Shown: positions 36,767 to 48,082, counted from the first letter of the stretch. The stretch: DNA of 64,000 nt from Raphanus sativus (GCF_000801105.2 NC_079517.1:20531579-20595578), one strand, 5' to 3'. Program-made: numbers and translations. The notes: generated by a model not told the origin, from the letters alone.

Positions 36767-36820
36767 GGGTTTCATAATTAAATGAAGACCATTCATATTA
36801 TATTCAATCTCTAAAACCAT

Positions 36821-37133
36821 ATGGAGAATATATCAAAGAAACTTGCATTCCTTATCTTTATAGCTATTAGCTCTGGTAAAATTTCATATTAATATGTAAG
36901 ATTTTTTCAAACTAGTGTATTATTAACATATGTTTTCTTATGGTTTTGTAGTGATGATTATGACAGAAATTGGGGCAAATCGGTTACTACAAGAAGAAGT
37001 TTCTCAAACTGTGTTGTTGCCTCATGAAGCTTCGCAGGCGGTTATAAAATCAAACAAAATTCACTGCAAGAAAGGGTGTCATATTGAATGTGTTCCCAAT
37101 CCTTTTATTGTTGAATGTTTTTGTCAATGTTAA
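36821..37133 (+). CDS. small secreted cysteine-rich, defensin-like peptide
   Basis: Two exons, 36821-36875 and 36952-37133, with a 76-bp GT/AG intron, encode 78 residues. The first exon gives MENISKKLAFLIFIAISS, a signal peptide whose hydrophobic stretch continues into exon 2 (VMIMTEIGA), so cleavage is probably near residue 25-28. The mature end contains all six cysteines in CKKGCHIECVPNPFIVECFC plus QC: spacing C-x3-C-x3-C-x8-C-x-C-x-C. A split signal-peptide exon, short length, Cys-x3-Cys and Cys-x-Cys pairs are hallmarks of plant defensin-like (DEFL) peptides. The cysteine number and compactness are unusual, so it may be a lineage-specific subgroup. Such peptides are commonly used in reproductive signalling or defence; no function can be read from the sequence. 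The gene looks intact, with TATA box and clean splice sites. The second exon alone was a 67-codon open frame, but its internal ATG would lack a signal peptide. Confidence 0.75.
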
Positions 37134-38595
37134 TTTCATATCGTTTTATGATATATAACGTTCAAATAATATTCATTTATGATCAGTAAGATGATATTTT
37201 ATTACTAGTTTTCCATCTGACATTTATTACCTTTCAACCTTGACCGATTTTTATATCATTCAACATCTGCTTTGTGATACACTTGAAAACTACATAACAT
37301 ACCGTTTTTCATTGATGTGTGAGTGAAAAGTTCCATTTTTGTGTGTAAGCTCTCTTTTTTATTGCAAAATTTAAATTATATGTATCATAAAAAATCATCA
37401 GCTATTATCGTTTGACTTATTGAATTAAATCATTGTTTTTTTTTTGCAACTTGAATTAAATCATTGTTACGAGAAAAGCTTGTTTTATGTATTTTTGTAT
37501 CAGTGTTCCAAAAAAGAAATATGTTCTAAAAAATATATATTTTTGTATCTCATCACAAATCTCTAACACATGTTCACATCGTTATTTTAGTTAACAAATA
37601 AACTAACAATAAGAGAAGAGAGAGATTCATAACCAAATGAAAGAGATTAACATGACAATTATTTTAGGGATTATTTGCGTGGGTGCCTCTACACGCTAGC
37701 GAAATTAGGAGAATATCCATCATTTTCCAAAATTATTTTCCTTTCGGATTTGCCCTTCTGACTCACTGCTGTGCATATTGATAAATGTGTCAGTCTATCT
37801 GAAAACCTATTCAACACAATATCTAACCTTCGTATAGCTTCAGGAATGTGTCAGTATAGTGAACTTCATACTCTGAATTAACCAAATTGAGGAGATCGAT
37901 GGAGCCCATTTGTTAACCAATTTGTGAGAAGAAATATCTTATCTCAATTCTTTTTCTTATCGTAATTTATTTCTTCTCCAAACTTTATCTCTTTATTCCA
38001 TCTATTATATGTGGTCTACAATCAATTCTTTTTTCCAGTAAAAATATATTCTTTTTCAAAACTCTATATGCTACCACTTATAATTTGATTTTTTTCCATT
38101 CATCTCCAAACACCGTGAAAACATCAAGTTCTATTAACTTTTATTCAAATCAGTATTAATCTTCATCATCTCATCCCATTACCAAAAATGGCTGCATAAC
38201 CAATCCAAGACAACCACAACGCTGAGCTCTTTAATCCATGGCGTATAGAGAAAATCCCATTTAATGTGATAGTATTGATACAAGAGGCGACAGTTCGTGA
38301 TCTAAGAAATTATATTGCCAACCAAAACTATTGATTCTACGATGAGGGCTTCACCGGACAAGGTAGAACGAATCTCCATCTCCGACTCCGACGATTTCTT
38401 GAACAACATGATATATGTTTGGTTAGCTGCTACAAAATAATTGTTAGATGATTCAATTTTTGTTATCTTCTACAAAATATGTGACAAAATAAGTTACATA
38501 ATAATAGATAAATAGTTTGTTATCTACAGAACATGAGCAATTAGAATTCACATCTCCATTGCACTTTTACTTGTCAAGATAAGTATTTTAGTTTG
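37134..38595. other. intergenic DNA, no gene
   Basis: AT-rich. The AAATTGAATTAAATCATTGT text around 37420-37460 is repeated once. 38190-38400 is less AT-rich but its frames are short and unrecognised. Confidence 0.4.
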
Positions 38596-38771
38596 GGAAA
38601 ATTGCCAAATATGACTCACAACTTGATTTCAAATGCAAAAGTAAACTCAAACATGAATCAAATGCAAAAGTGACTTTAGGGAATATTGAAATTACAACAT
38701 GCTCTTTGTGTAGAAACAAAAAAAAACCAAAATGCTTTTTACGTTTCTAACCCCCGTAAGTCTTCCGTCCA

Positions 38772-39280
38772 GACGACTAACTTGTAAGTCGTCTGGTATT
38801 ATTTTTTAAGAAAATAATTTAAAAAATTTGTAAAAAATATTTTGATAAGTGAAAAATAAAAATCATATAACTAACATATGTTTTAAGTGATATAAATTAA
38901 GATATAACAAAAGTGAATTGTTTTCGACATAGATGAGTGAAAGTAGTGAGTCATGATATTCTTTGGTTTAGGTTTTGCCAACATATGTTGTAGTATTGTA
39001 TGTGTTCTTAGGGTTAGATTTTGGAAAGCATAAAAGTATTTTTGAAAAATATGAAATTTACCCAAATGTGTTTATTTCTGTGTATAGTAATCACTAAGCA
39101 AGTTTAATTTGATTTTATAACGTGTTTAGTTAGTTAATTTTAGTCAATTTAGTTTAGGGGTTAATTTAGGGTCTAGACGACTTACTAGTAAGTCGTCTGG
39201 TGAATATATTTACGGTAGACGACTTACTAGTAAGTCGTCTGATGTATAGTATTCCACAAACGACTTACCAGTAAGTCTTG
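38772..39280. repeat. left subterminal palindromes of the MULE
   Basis: Copies of GACGACTTACTAGTAAGTCG(TC) or close variants at 38772-38794, 39176-39198 and 39216-39238, and a decayed one at 39258. Same family as on the right side (47241-48082) but sparser. Confidence 0.9.
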
Positions 39281-39870
39281 CAAACCGGACCCCTAACCGG
39301 ATATTTACCGGACATATATAAGATGGTTTTTTTTTATTCATTGTTTCGCGAAATTCAGAAAAAAACCCTAACGGCGTTTCTCTCAAAACCCTAAAGGCGA
39401 TTTAAAAGGCGATTTCCGTCGATTCTCTCTAATCCATCGTTCTCACCACCGATTATATCTCCGCTGTTATCACTGACGTTCTAAGCACCGTTCTCACCGC
39501 CGCTTCCTCTATTTCAGATTTGAGAGGAAACCCTAATGCCGCTTCCTCTATTTCAGATTTGAGAGGAAACCCTAACGCCGTTTCTCCCTAAATCCTAACA
39601 CCGTTTCTCTGTAAATCTAGCGCCGTTTCGTGTCTCGTTCTCTCCGCCGGTTCTCTGTAAACCCTAGCGCTGAGACTCCCAGAGGCGTCTCGTCGAACTC
39701 CGCCGCCGGTAAGTTATTGAGAACATAAAACATTGTCTCTATCTATAGTCGTTATGACCGCGCTTCTTAATTTGTCGTCTGTTTTGGCAGATCTATAACC
39801 GCTGTGTCGAAGGCGACTATATCTTCTCTGAATTTCCAGGTGGACTTTGAACTGTTCTATTGGATGTCTT
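39281..39870 (+). promoter_or_regulatory. leader region of the Ulp1-like gene
   Basis: AAACCCTAA-rich 5' leader text (39360-39700), including a duplicated TTCCTCTATTTCAGATTTGA block (39505 and 39543), then a donor-like GCCGGTAAGTTATTG near 39705. This looks like the promoter and a non-coding first exon followed by an intron ending at 40213 (TTTTGCAG). Confidence 0.5.
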
Positions 39871-39874
39871 GGAA

Positions 39875-40115
39875 GACTTTGCAGAAGACTTAAATATAAG
39901 CCATAAGACTTAATACAAGTTGTCTGGAAAGTCTTCCAGCTGGAAGACTCGACTTAATATAAGTCGTCTGGAAAGTCTTCCAGCTGGAAGACTTTGCGGA
40001 CGACTTAATATAAGTCGTCTGCAAAGTCTTTCAGCTGGAAGACTTTCCAGACGACTTGTATGGAAGACTTTCCAGCCGACTTGTATTAAGTCGTCTGGAA
40101 AGTCTTCCAAAATTA
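39875..40115. repeat. extended palindrome array in the Ulp1-like leader intron
   Basis: Repeated units of AAGTCGTCTGGAAAGTCTTC followed by CAGCTGGAAGACTTTCCAGA and CGACTT, about three imperfect copies. Each folds into a long hairpin centred on CAGCTG. Confidence 0.85.
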
Positions 40116-41099
40116 TAACTTGAACTTCAATACTGGATGGTTGTCTGTTTGAGATGGTTGTTGTCTTTGATTGTTTTTGTCTTTGATTGTTTCTGTCTTT
40201 GATTGTTTTGCAGACAAAAACATGGATATTCTAAAACTCCCCCGGAGGAAATATACATTAGGGAAAGAGCCCAACCCAATTAAGAGCATTTCGTATCACA
40301 CGGATTGTACGACATTGCATCATGCTTTAGAGGATGCTCTTGATCATCGAGAATATGAAGCGCTGAAGGAGTCGAAGTTGGGAGTTTTCATCAAGTTCCA
40401 AGAGCTGGGATTTGGTTAGGCTTCAAGGTTGGTTCACTTCATGCTCGGTTTCCAGCTCGACATAAAGAAGAAGTATGAGCTGTGGTGACTTGTTGGTCCA
40501 GAACCGCTGAGGTTTTCACTGATAGAGTTTGAAAAGCTCACTGGTCAAAACTGTGAGTACATCGAAGACCTTGAGAGTCCGTACTGTCCTGTTACGTCGG
40601 AGATGTCTGCTTTCTGGGCGAAGTCGGGAGTTAATATCAATGCTGGGCCATCTACTGACCAGATAATAGCAGCACTCAAGAGATGCAAAGAGTGGTCTCG
40701 GGATGATTGCAAGCGTCTCGCGTACCTTGCCATCTTCGCTGGATACATTGAAGGGAAAAAGGTCACAACCTCTACACGGGCTAGTCTGGCGAGGCTAGTG
40801 ATGGATTTAGAACGGTTTGAGAATTATCCATGGGGGAGAGTCACTTTTAAGGTGCTGATTGAGTCTCTGAAGGCCAAAAATATCACGGGTTGTTACACGA
40901 TTGATGGGTTTGTAAAAGCTTTCCAGTCCTCGGTGTACACAGCTCTGCCGGAACTTGGTGCTGGTTATGGTAATCCCGTAGGAGGCGAACCGGCTGTACC
41001 GTTACTGGCTTACTCGGGTGGCAAAGGACGCAGATGGTTTCAACAGGCTATCTGCAGTCAGGTATTTAAACTTGTATCCAACAGGCTATCTGCAGAAGA

Positions 41100-41265
41100 C
41101 TTATAATTAAGTCGTTATAATTAAGTCGTCTGGAAAGTCTTCTAGCTGGAAGACTTTGCGGACGACTCATATTTAAGTCGTCCGCAAAGTATTCCAGCTA
41201 GAAGACTTTCCAGACGACTTAATTATAAGTCTTCTGCGAAGTCTTTTCTTTCCAGACGACTTTAT
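41100..41265. repeat. palindromes in Ulp1-like intron (first)
   Basis: AATTAAGTCGTCTGGAAAGT, CTTCTAGCTGGAAGACTTTG and mirrored copies up to 41258, i.e. hairpins centred on CTAGCTGG and CCAGCTAG between exons ending 41061 and starting 41294. Confidence 0.85.
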
Positions 41266-41954
41266 CTAAGTTCATATCTTTTATTTACTGCAGACTAGAG
41301 TGGAAAACTTTGTTGAGAAGGAGGAGATCGGTGAACTGTTTCCACAATGGGACTCTGATGTTGAGGACCCGGACGCGGAGAACATAATTAAAGTCATGTA
41401 TAAGAGACCGTGGAAGTGGACCATGGATTACTGGAAAGTCACCGGTACTTGTGATACGAGTCCAACGAAGGAAGATGAAGAACGTCCAAGACATCGGAAG
41501 AAAGCTGAAGAACGTCCAAGACGTCGGAAGAAAGCTGAAGAACGTCCAACTCCAAGACCTCGGAAGAAAGCTCGTTTAGAGGCAACTGCAGAGGCAACTG
41601 CAGAGGCAACTGCAGAGGCTAGTGAAGAGGCTAGTGAAGAGGCTAGTGAAGAGGGTCGTGAAGAGGGTCGTGAAGAGGCTCGTGAACGTGAAGAGGGTCG
41701 TGAAGAGGCTCGTGAAGAGGTTCCTCATCAGGGTCGTTCCGATGTTCGTACAGAGGTGATTGGGATGACCAAAGAGGAATTGGACAGAAACTTCAAGGAC
41801 CTAGCTGATGCCTTGAGGCAAGGGTTTGGGACGTGCCTTGCGGAGATCAAGCATCTGTCGGATAAGAATGGTGTTGTGGAAAAGAAGCTTGGTATCACAC
41901 CTGCTCCGCCTAAACAGACGCAAGAACCAGGGGTTAGTACTAAATCCTTTCCCA

Positions 41955-42075
41955 AAACCTATCAGAAGACTTCGCAGACGACTTAACCATAAGTCGTCTG
42001 GAAGACCTTCCAGACGATTTATAATTCAGTCGTCTGGGACGTCTTCTAGCTAGACGACTTCGCAGAAGACTTATA
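41955..42075. repeat. palindromes in Ulp1-like intron (second)
   Basis: GAAGACTTCGCAGACGACTT, AAGTCGTCTGGAAGACCTTC and related half-sites, imperfectly inverted, filling most of the 169-bp intron between 41934 and 42102. Confidence 0.8.
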
Positions 42076-42884
42076 ATTGATTTTTGAAAATGATCTATGC
42101 AGAGTGAAAGAGAAAGTGTTAATGGGGCGAAAGAGAAATTCGGAAAGAAGAGAAAGGAGAGAAAAGAGGATCCAAAGGAGGATCCTAAGAAGAGAATGGA
42201 GAGGAAGGAGGATCCAAAGGAGGATCCTAAGAAGAGAAAGGAGGATCAAAAGAAGGATCCTAAGGAGGATCAAAAGGAGGATCCTAAGGAGGATGCTAGT
42301 GAGGTTGCTAAGGACGATCCTAAGGAGGATGTCAGTGAGGTTGGTAATGAGGGTGCTAGTTCCTCGAAAGTGCCGAGTCTAGTGGTTGCCGAAGAAGTCG
42401 AAGAACCAAGCGTTCTTCTATTGGAGAAAGAAAATTCTACTCTTTCAGATAAAGTAAAGGAGAGAGCTAGATATGAGTCAAAGAGGGATGCTGCTCATTT
42501 GGAACTTCAGCGGAATGCTGCTTTGGCAGTTCAGCGTGGAAGGAGTGAGCGAACAAGGAAACTTGCTCCCACACAGTCGTCTCCTTATAAGGGGAACAAC
42601 ACGGCCAAAACGATCATTCCAAACTCAAACAAGTCTGCCTTTACACCTTTTCACCCACTCGACAAGGCGGCACAGAAGTTGCTCATTGATCACTGCAAAA
42701 CTTGTCCGTAAGTGAATTACTCTCCCATAATAGCTTGCTTTAAGTCTTCAGCTCTGATTGGTTTTCCACTTTTTGTTTTGCAGTGAAGTTAAGAAGCCTA
42801 TGGAGAAACGCCCGGTGAGAAGTCTTTCTCGGTGGTATAAAACACTCCGGACTTCCAAAGACTGGCTGGACGACTCAGTAAGTT

Positions 42885-43165
42885 TTCTTCTACAAATAGT
42901 TAAGTCGTCTGCTAAGTCGTCTGGACGTAGAAGACTTTCCAGTCGACTTAATAGTTAAGTCGTCTGCTAAGTCTTCTACGTAGAAGACTTAGCAGACGAC
43001 TTAATAGTTAAGTCGTCTGCTAAGTCTTCTACGTAGAAGACTTTACAGACGACTTAACTATTAAGTCGTCTGCTAAGTCTTCTACGTAGAAGACTTTACA
43101 GACGACTTAATGGTTAAGTCGTCTGCTAAGTCTTCTACGCAGAAGAATTTCTAATAGTTAAGTCG
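42885..43165. repeat. array of ~50-bp perfect hairpins in Ulp1-like intron (fourth)
   Basis: About five copies of a unit whose two arms are TTAAGTCGTCTGCTAAGTCT + TCTACG and CGTAGAAGAC + TTAGCAGACGACTTAA, i.e. a nearly perfect 50-bp palindrome centred on ACGT, repeated head to tail every ~60 bp. Variants replace TTAGCAG with TTTACAG. The array fills nearly the whole intron between 42878 and 43192. Confidence 0.95.
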
Positions 43166-44024
43166 TTTGACATGTATTATTTTGTTATGCAGCATATGGA
43201 TGCTTGGATTAATGTGCTGAGGAAGAGGTACCATGCTAATCCGGAAATGTTCAGGAGCGAGAGAATTTGCTTCCTTGATCATCTCTTTTCTCGACATTGG
43301 AGTAAAAACTTCGACGATTTTAAGGCTGATAAACCCGACTTCAGAGGTCTAGGAAGAAGACTCCCTGGTGGTGCCTGGAATTATTATAGTGGAAAAATAC
43401 CATCATTTTGCAGATCTATGAAGGTTTGGGGGAAGGATATTGACGATATCTATGCGCCAGTGAATTACAAGGACTTTCATTGGATTTCTATCTGGATATC
43501 GATTCCTGATAGGCGCATAGTGGTTTTTGACACGATCATTCCTGTATACCCCCAGCAGACCTCGATGTGATAATGGAGCCTTATTGCCACATGGTCTCCT
43601 ACTTGCTATATGAGTGCTCCTCCATCGAAGAACGTGAAACAATGCTCCTGGAGCCATACACATATGAAAGACCGGTCTTACCAAAGTCAAAATCTGGTGA
43701 TTGTGGCGTGTATGCTCTAAAGTTCATTGAGGTTCATTCTTTGGGGTTGCCATTTTCTCCAAAAGACTTTGCCCAAAGCAACAATAAGAATATGAGGGAG
43801 ACGATGGCGGTGGATGTATTTAGAGAGATTCCAAACGCGCATTACTTTGACAACACAAATAATGATGATTACCTGGAGACGTATGCACCTCAAGTTTGAG
43901 TTACGGATTAGGGTTTAGACTAGGGTGATTGTGAATATTTGAAGGTGATTGTGTGTATGGACTTGATTGTATGTATGTATTTAAGTCTTGTGAATATTTG
44001 AAGGTTTAATATATATTTGAAGTC

Positions 44025-44310
44025 GTCCGGAAGGACTTAATTATAAGTCGTCTGGAAGGTCTTCCAGCTAGAAGACTTTCCAGGCGACTTAGCTATAAGT
44101 CGTCTGGAAGGTTTTCCAGCCAGAAGACTCTCCAGGCGACTTACCTATAAGTCGTCTGGAAGGTCTTCCAGCCAGAAGACTCTCCAGGCAACTTAACTAT
44201 AAGTCGTCTGGAATGTCTTCTAGATGGAAGACCTTCCAGACGACTTATAGTTAAGTCGTCTGGAATGTCTTCTGTGTACGGACCTTATAGAAAAGTCGTC
44301 TGGAATGTCT
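44025..44310. repeat. palindromes downstream of the Ulp1-like gene
   Basis: Four to five imperfect units of TATAAGTCGTCTGGAAGGTC, TTCCAGCTAGAAGACTTTCC and AGGCGACTTA, related to the intron units, beginning ~125 bp after the stop. Confidence 0.9.
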
Positions 44311-44321
44311 TCTGTGCACGG

Positions 44322-44525
44322 ACACATAAGGTCATAACACAGAAAATGTCATAACACATAAGGTCATAACACAGAAAAGGTCATAACACATAAGTTCATA
44401 ACACATAAGGTCATAACACATAAGTTCATAACACATAAGTTCATAACACAGAAAAGGTCATAACACATAAGTTCATAACACAGAAAATGTCATAACACAG
44501 AAAAGGTCATAACACATAAGTTCGT
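44322..44525. repeat. short tandem repeats of GTCATAACACA
   Basis: About eleven copies of a 15-18-bp unit alternating GGTCATAACACATAAG, GTTCATAACACATAAG and GTCATAACACAGAAAA. It sits between the convergent Ulp1-like and transposase genes, where their terminators are expected. Confidence 0.9.
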
Positions 44526-44690
44526 CTGGCAGACTTAATTGAAGATCTTATGGGTTAGACGACTGACTAGACGACTAACTTGAAGGTCGTCTGGCAGGCT
44601 TACTTGAAGGTCTTATGGGTTAGACGACTGACTAGACGACTAACTTAAAGGTCGTCTGGGTTAGACGACTTACATTGTGGTTTCGTATGG
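44526..44690. repeat. further GTCGTCTGG half-sites at the transposase 3' end
   Basis: Repeated AGACGACTGACTAGACGACT and AAGGTCGTCTGG segments. The end of the transposase reading frame runs into one of them, so its last residues (SSNPDDL) are encoded by repeat sequence. Confidence 0.8.
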
Positions 44691-47036
44691 CCGGTTTCTT
44701 TGCAGTTTGAGCATCTATAAGCCCTGTGTTTCTTCCGGGGGTTGGTTGCTCTCATCCTGGATAGCTCTAACCAAGATTGCCATCTTGATTTCTTTTGTCT
44801 CCCCGGACCACACTTTACATCTGGAGGAAAGCATGTGCGTGCCTCAACCGCTTGTCGATTACAAGGATATATATTCTCTGAGTATCCTGCAAACAAATAA
44901 TTCTTTGAGTACACTGGAGATACAAGTGTGTCGACATGCACACCAGCAAGTGTTCCAGCTGCTATAGCATGAGAGCAAGGTATTTTCTCCACTCCATAGA
45001 CACCACAATCACACTTTCCATGTTCCAAATCAACCACACAGTCCATTTTGCCACCTTTCACAAAGAATTTCCATCCATCAATTGGTTGGGCCCTCATCTT
45101 ATCCGCTATCTCTGACCGAACATCAAGCAAGTATTCAACACCCCGACTATTTTGAGTTGGGAGACTCAATGCATCGTCTCTCCTTTTCCAAAACCACCTT
45201 CCTAGCTTCTCCCTTATGAACTCCAACAGGAAGTCAATCGGAAATCCCCTAGCTCACTTCAGTGCGGAATTAATAGACTCAGCGATGTTGCTCATTTTTA
45301 TGTTGTACCTGTCTCCCGTACAGTAAACCCTTGACCATAGGCTAACGTCTGCATTCACCAAATACGTTGCAAGGTCCGGGTTTGCACTCCGTATCTCAGC
45401 CATGTACCGGTCAAAATATGAAACCGTGTGAGCATAAGCAGCACCTTTCACCAAGTACAAAAGATGTCTCCCTTTATAAGTTTTGACAATGTTTTCTTGA
45501 AGGTGATAATAACATATTCCTCGGGTTGCCCAAGGAAACACCTTATCACACGCACTTTTAATTGCCTCGTGCCGGTCGGACACTATCACCAGAGGAGAAT
45601 CATGGGATATACAACTAGCCAATTTTGTGAAAAACCATTCCCAAGAAGGTCCATCTTCAGCATCTACGATCCCAAAAGCCAATGGAAATATCTGAAAATT
45701 CCCATCTTGTGCCGCTGCAACTAACATAACACCTCCATACTTCCCACTTAGGTGAGTCCCATCCACCACAATGACCCTTCTCTGATACTTCAAACCTTTG
45801 ATAGAAGCTCCAAAGGAGATAAATAGATACTTAAATCGGTTCAGAGAATCGAGTTCTATAGCCGTGATAGAATCTGGATTTGCTAAGGAGACTTGCTCGA
45901 GATATGATGGCAGTCGCGAATACCCATCTTCTGCTGATCCTCTCACCAACATTTGTGCATATAACAGTGCTCTGTATGAAGTGGTGTAATTAAGCGTCAT
46001 ACCAAACATGTTCTTCATAGCATCAGTGATATGCTGCGGATTTAACCCATCAATGATTCCAACACGATCAATGAAAAGCCGAGCAACATACTTCGGAGTA
46101 CAATGTTTCCGCTGAGCGATTCTATCTCCCACTGAGCATGTATGAGCTTGCACATACTTTGTTACCCAAAACGTGTTTGTCCCATGTTTCACACTCGCTC
46201 TGAGCCTCCATCCACAACCACTAACCCGACATATTGCCACAATGAGAGTTTTCGATGACTTGTATATTCTGAAGGTGAATCCACGCCTCACTGCTGTCAA
46301 CCGCACCTCCGAAACCAATGCATCCTTGCTAACGAAACTCTGGTTGACATGTAGCTTGTCTCTTTGAAATCTTTCTCCTTCAATAGCATATGTTTCTTTG
46401 AAATCTTCAAAACACATATCATCTTCTTCTGAGTCCTCATCTTTGACCTTTCCATAAACATTGTAATTCTCACCATCCTCGACCGCTTCAGCAACATCAC
46501 AGATATCATTATAATCTATCGAAAAAGGGAAACAACGAAGCATCATCCTCTCCATCATCCTCTTCCCCATCATCCACCTCCTCATCCTGCTCCTCCCCAT
46601 CATCCTCCTCGCCATCATCCTCCTCGCCATCATCCTCCTCCCCACCAGCTTCATTAACTTCTTCCCTTTCCTCTGAAACCGTTCTCATCTTGCTACGGCT
46701 TCTCATCTTGCTACGGCTTGATACACAAAGCCGTACTCCGTGCGTTTTGGTTATCTCGAGCAAGTATCCAACTTGTCTATCACTTGTAACATGAATAGGA
46801 GGGGTATCTGGAGCCATATCTTGCATCATTGCTTCTGGTACTGAGTAACTTATCTCCACAGACTCTATGTTCATATCCAAGTTAAAATCTTCTTCAGCCA
46901 TTGCAACAAGTTCAGCATGTGTCGAACCTTCACTCAAAAAAAACATTCTCGCTCCTTTGGAATCATCAACCACAAAATCCCAACAGCCATCTTTCCACAA
47001 CCATTCTCCATACACTGCAGGTAACCGACGTATCAT
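44645..47036 (-). pseudogene. MURA-type (Mutator-like) transposase, two disabling changes
   Basis: DDE transposase of the Mutator superfamily, which would cut and reinsert the element. Minus strand, from ATG 47036 (just inside a TTTTTTGCAG acceptor-like site, so an earlier exon may exist) to stop 44645. Order: an amino-terminal region with an acidic run (GEEDDGEEDDGEE), a zinc-type MuDR DNA-binding domain (RRGFTFRIYKSSKTLIVAIC, RVSGCGWRLRA), the catalytic core with Asp in VVDGTHLSGKYGG, Asp in LVIVSDRHEA and Glu in NIAESINSALK, then a SWIM zinc finger (CDCGVYGVEKIPCSHAIAAG) and a CCHC knuckle (CSNCKETGHTKPQC). Defects: a one-base frameshift at about 46525, in an acidic-to-PFSID junction, and a TGA at 45254-45256 where the family has Trp, right after the catalytic Glu. 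All catalytic and zinc residues are present. Confidence 0.85.
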
Positions 47037-47240
47037 CTGCAAAAAATCAAAAATAAAAACACATTAGCTAGAAACTTTGATTAACATGAAGTGATGTTGG
47101 TAAACTCTTAAATATCACCAATTATGTTATAAATTTAATTCAGTAGCTCCAATATTGATTAATATACATGAATTAATAAGAAAATGTAAAAAAGTCTTTA
47201 TAGTTTTGGAGAAAATGAAAGTTTACTAAACATTGACGCA

Positions 47241-48082
47241 GACGACTTACTGGTAAGTCGTCTGGAATACTTAGACGACTTACAAGTAAGTCGTCCGAAG
47301 AGGTCATTTTGGCAATTGACTTTAAGCTGGACGACTTACAAGTAAGTCGTCCAGTTTTGTTTGTTAAAAAAAAACACCAGACGACTTACTTGTAAGTCGT
47401 CTCGGATAAACGGGTTACTTTTGCATTTGACCGAATTGTGTCAGAGAAATTGACTTTTCTTAGACGACTTACTAGTAAGTCGTCCCTGGGAAAACAAAAA
47501 ACTCAATATTTTATTAAAACAAGATGACTTACTTGTAAGTCGTCTCATGTTAGTTTAAAATTCGAAAATAAAACTGAAATTTTTATTTTTTCCAGACGAC
47601 TTAAACGGAAGTCGTCCAGATAGACAACTTACACGGAAGTCGTCTGAGATAAGCAAGGTTTGACCAGAATCTCAGAATAAAATCTGGACGACCTTCAAGT
47701 AAGTCTTCTGACTGGACGACCTTCAAGTAAGTCGTCTGGGAGAAAATAAATATTTAAGTTGTTTTTCCAATTGCAAAACTAACCTGAGACGACTTACCAG
47801 TAAGTCGTCTAGCTTTAATAAAATATTGATTTTTTTTTTGTTTCCCGAGAGACGACTTACTAGTAAGTCGTCTGGGAAAAGTAAAATATCTGACACAATT
47901 CGGTCAAATGCAAAAGTAACCCGTTTATCCTAGACGACTTACTAGTAAGTCGTCTAGGATATTCTCGGGTTTTTTTTCTAAACAAAGAAAGATGGACGAC
48001 TTACAAGTAAGTCGTCTCTTTGTCCAGAAGACTTAACCGTAAGTCTTCTACAGCCAGACGACTTACAGGTAAGTCTTCTACG
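47241..48082. repeat. right subterminal array of 23-bp palindromes
   Basis: About sixteen copies of GACGACTTACNNGTAAGTCG(TC), spaced 26-85 bp, e.g. 47241, 47277, 47331, 47379, 47463, 47524, 47595, 47622, 47687, 47714, 47789, 47851, 47934, 47996, 48027 and 48057. The arms are conserved and the two central bases vary (TG, AA, TT, TA, CA), as expected if the arms are protein-binding half-sites. Position upstream of the transposase start suggests transposase binding or autoregulation. Confidence 0.95.

Larger units (their letters stand above)
40222..43899 (+). pseudogene. Ulp1 (C48) SUMO-protease-like gene carried by the MULE
   Basis: Cysteine protease of the Ulp1 family, which removes SUMO-type modifiers; here a transposon passenger. 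Exons about 40222-41061, 41294-41933, 42103-42707, 42784-42877 and 43193-43899, with GT/AG borders. The first exon encodes a DUF1985-type domain (YCPVTSEMSAFWAKSGVNIN, RLAYLAIFAGYIEGKKVTTS, VAMDLERFENYPWGRV-like). The middle exons are low-complexity and charged: repeated EATAEATAEA / ASEEASEE near 41580-41640 and KEDPKEDPKK repeats at 42160-42340. The last exon is the protease: YKDFHWISIW (His), VVFDTI (Asp) and SGDCGVYALKF (catalytic Cys, about 43700). Defects: two in-frame stops near 40417 and 40486 in exon 1 and a frameshift near 43555 between the Asp and Cys blocks. The three catalytic positions themselves are intact, so it decayed recently. Confidence 0.75.

Noticed and set aside
36930..37133. 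67-residue single-exon peptide starting at 36930
   Set aside because: Its start lies in the intron; the spliced version from 36821 provides a signal peptide, a TATA box at proper distance and clean GT/AG sites.
41285..41494. Possible functional SUMO protease host gene
   Set aside because: In-frame stops, a frameshift and the surrounding transposon show it is an element-borne pseudogene.
38772..48082. CRISPR-like array of spaced repeats
   Set aside because: The repeats are palindromes dispersed at irregular spacing within a plant transposon and its introns; no cas genes, and a plant nuclear context.
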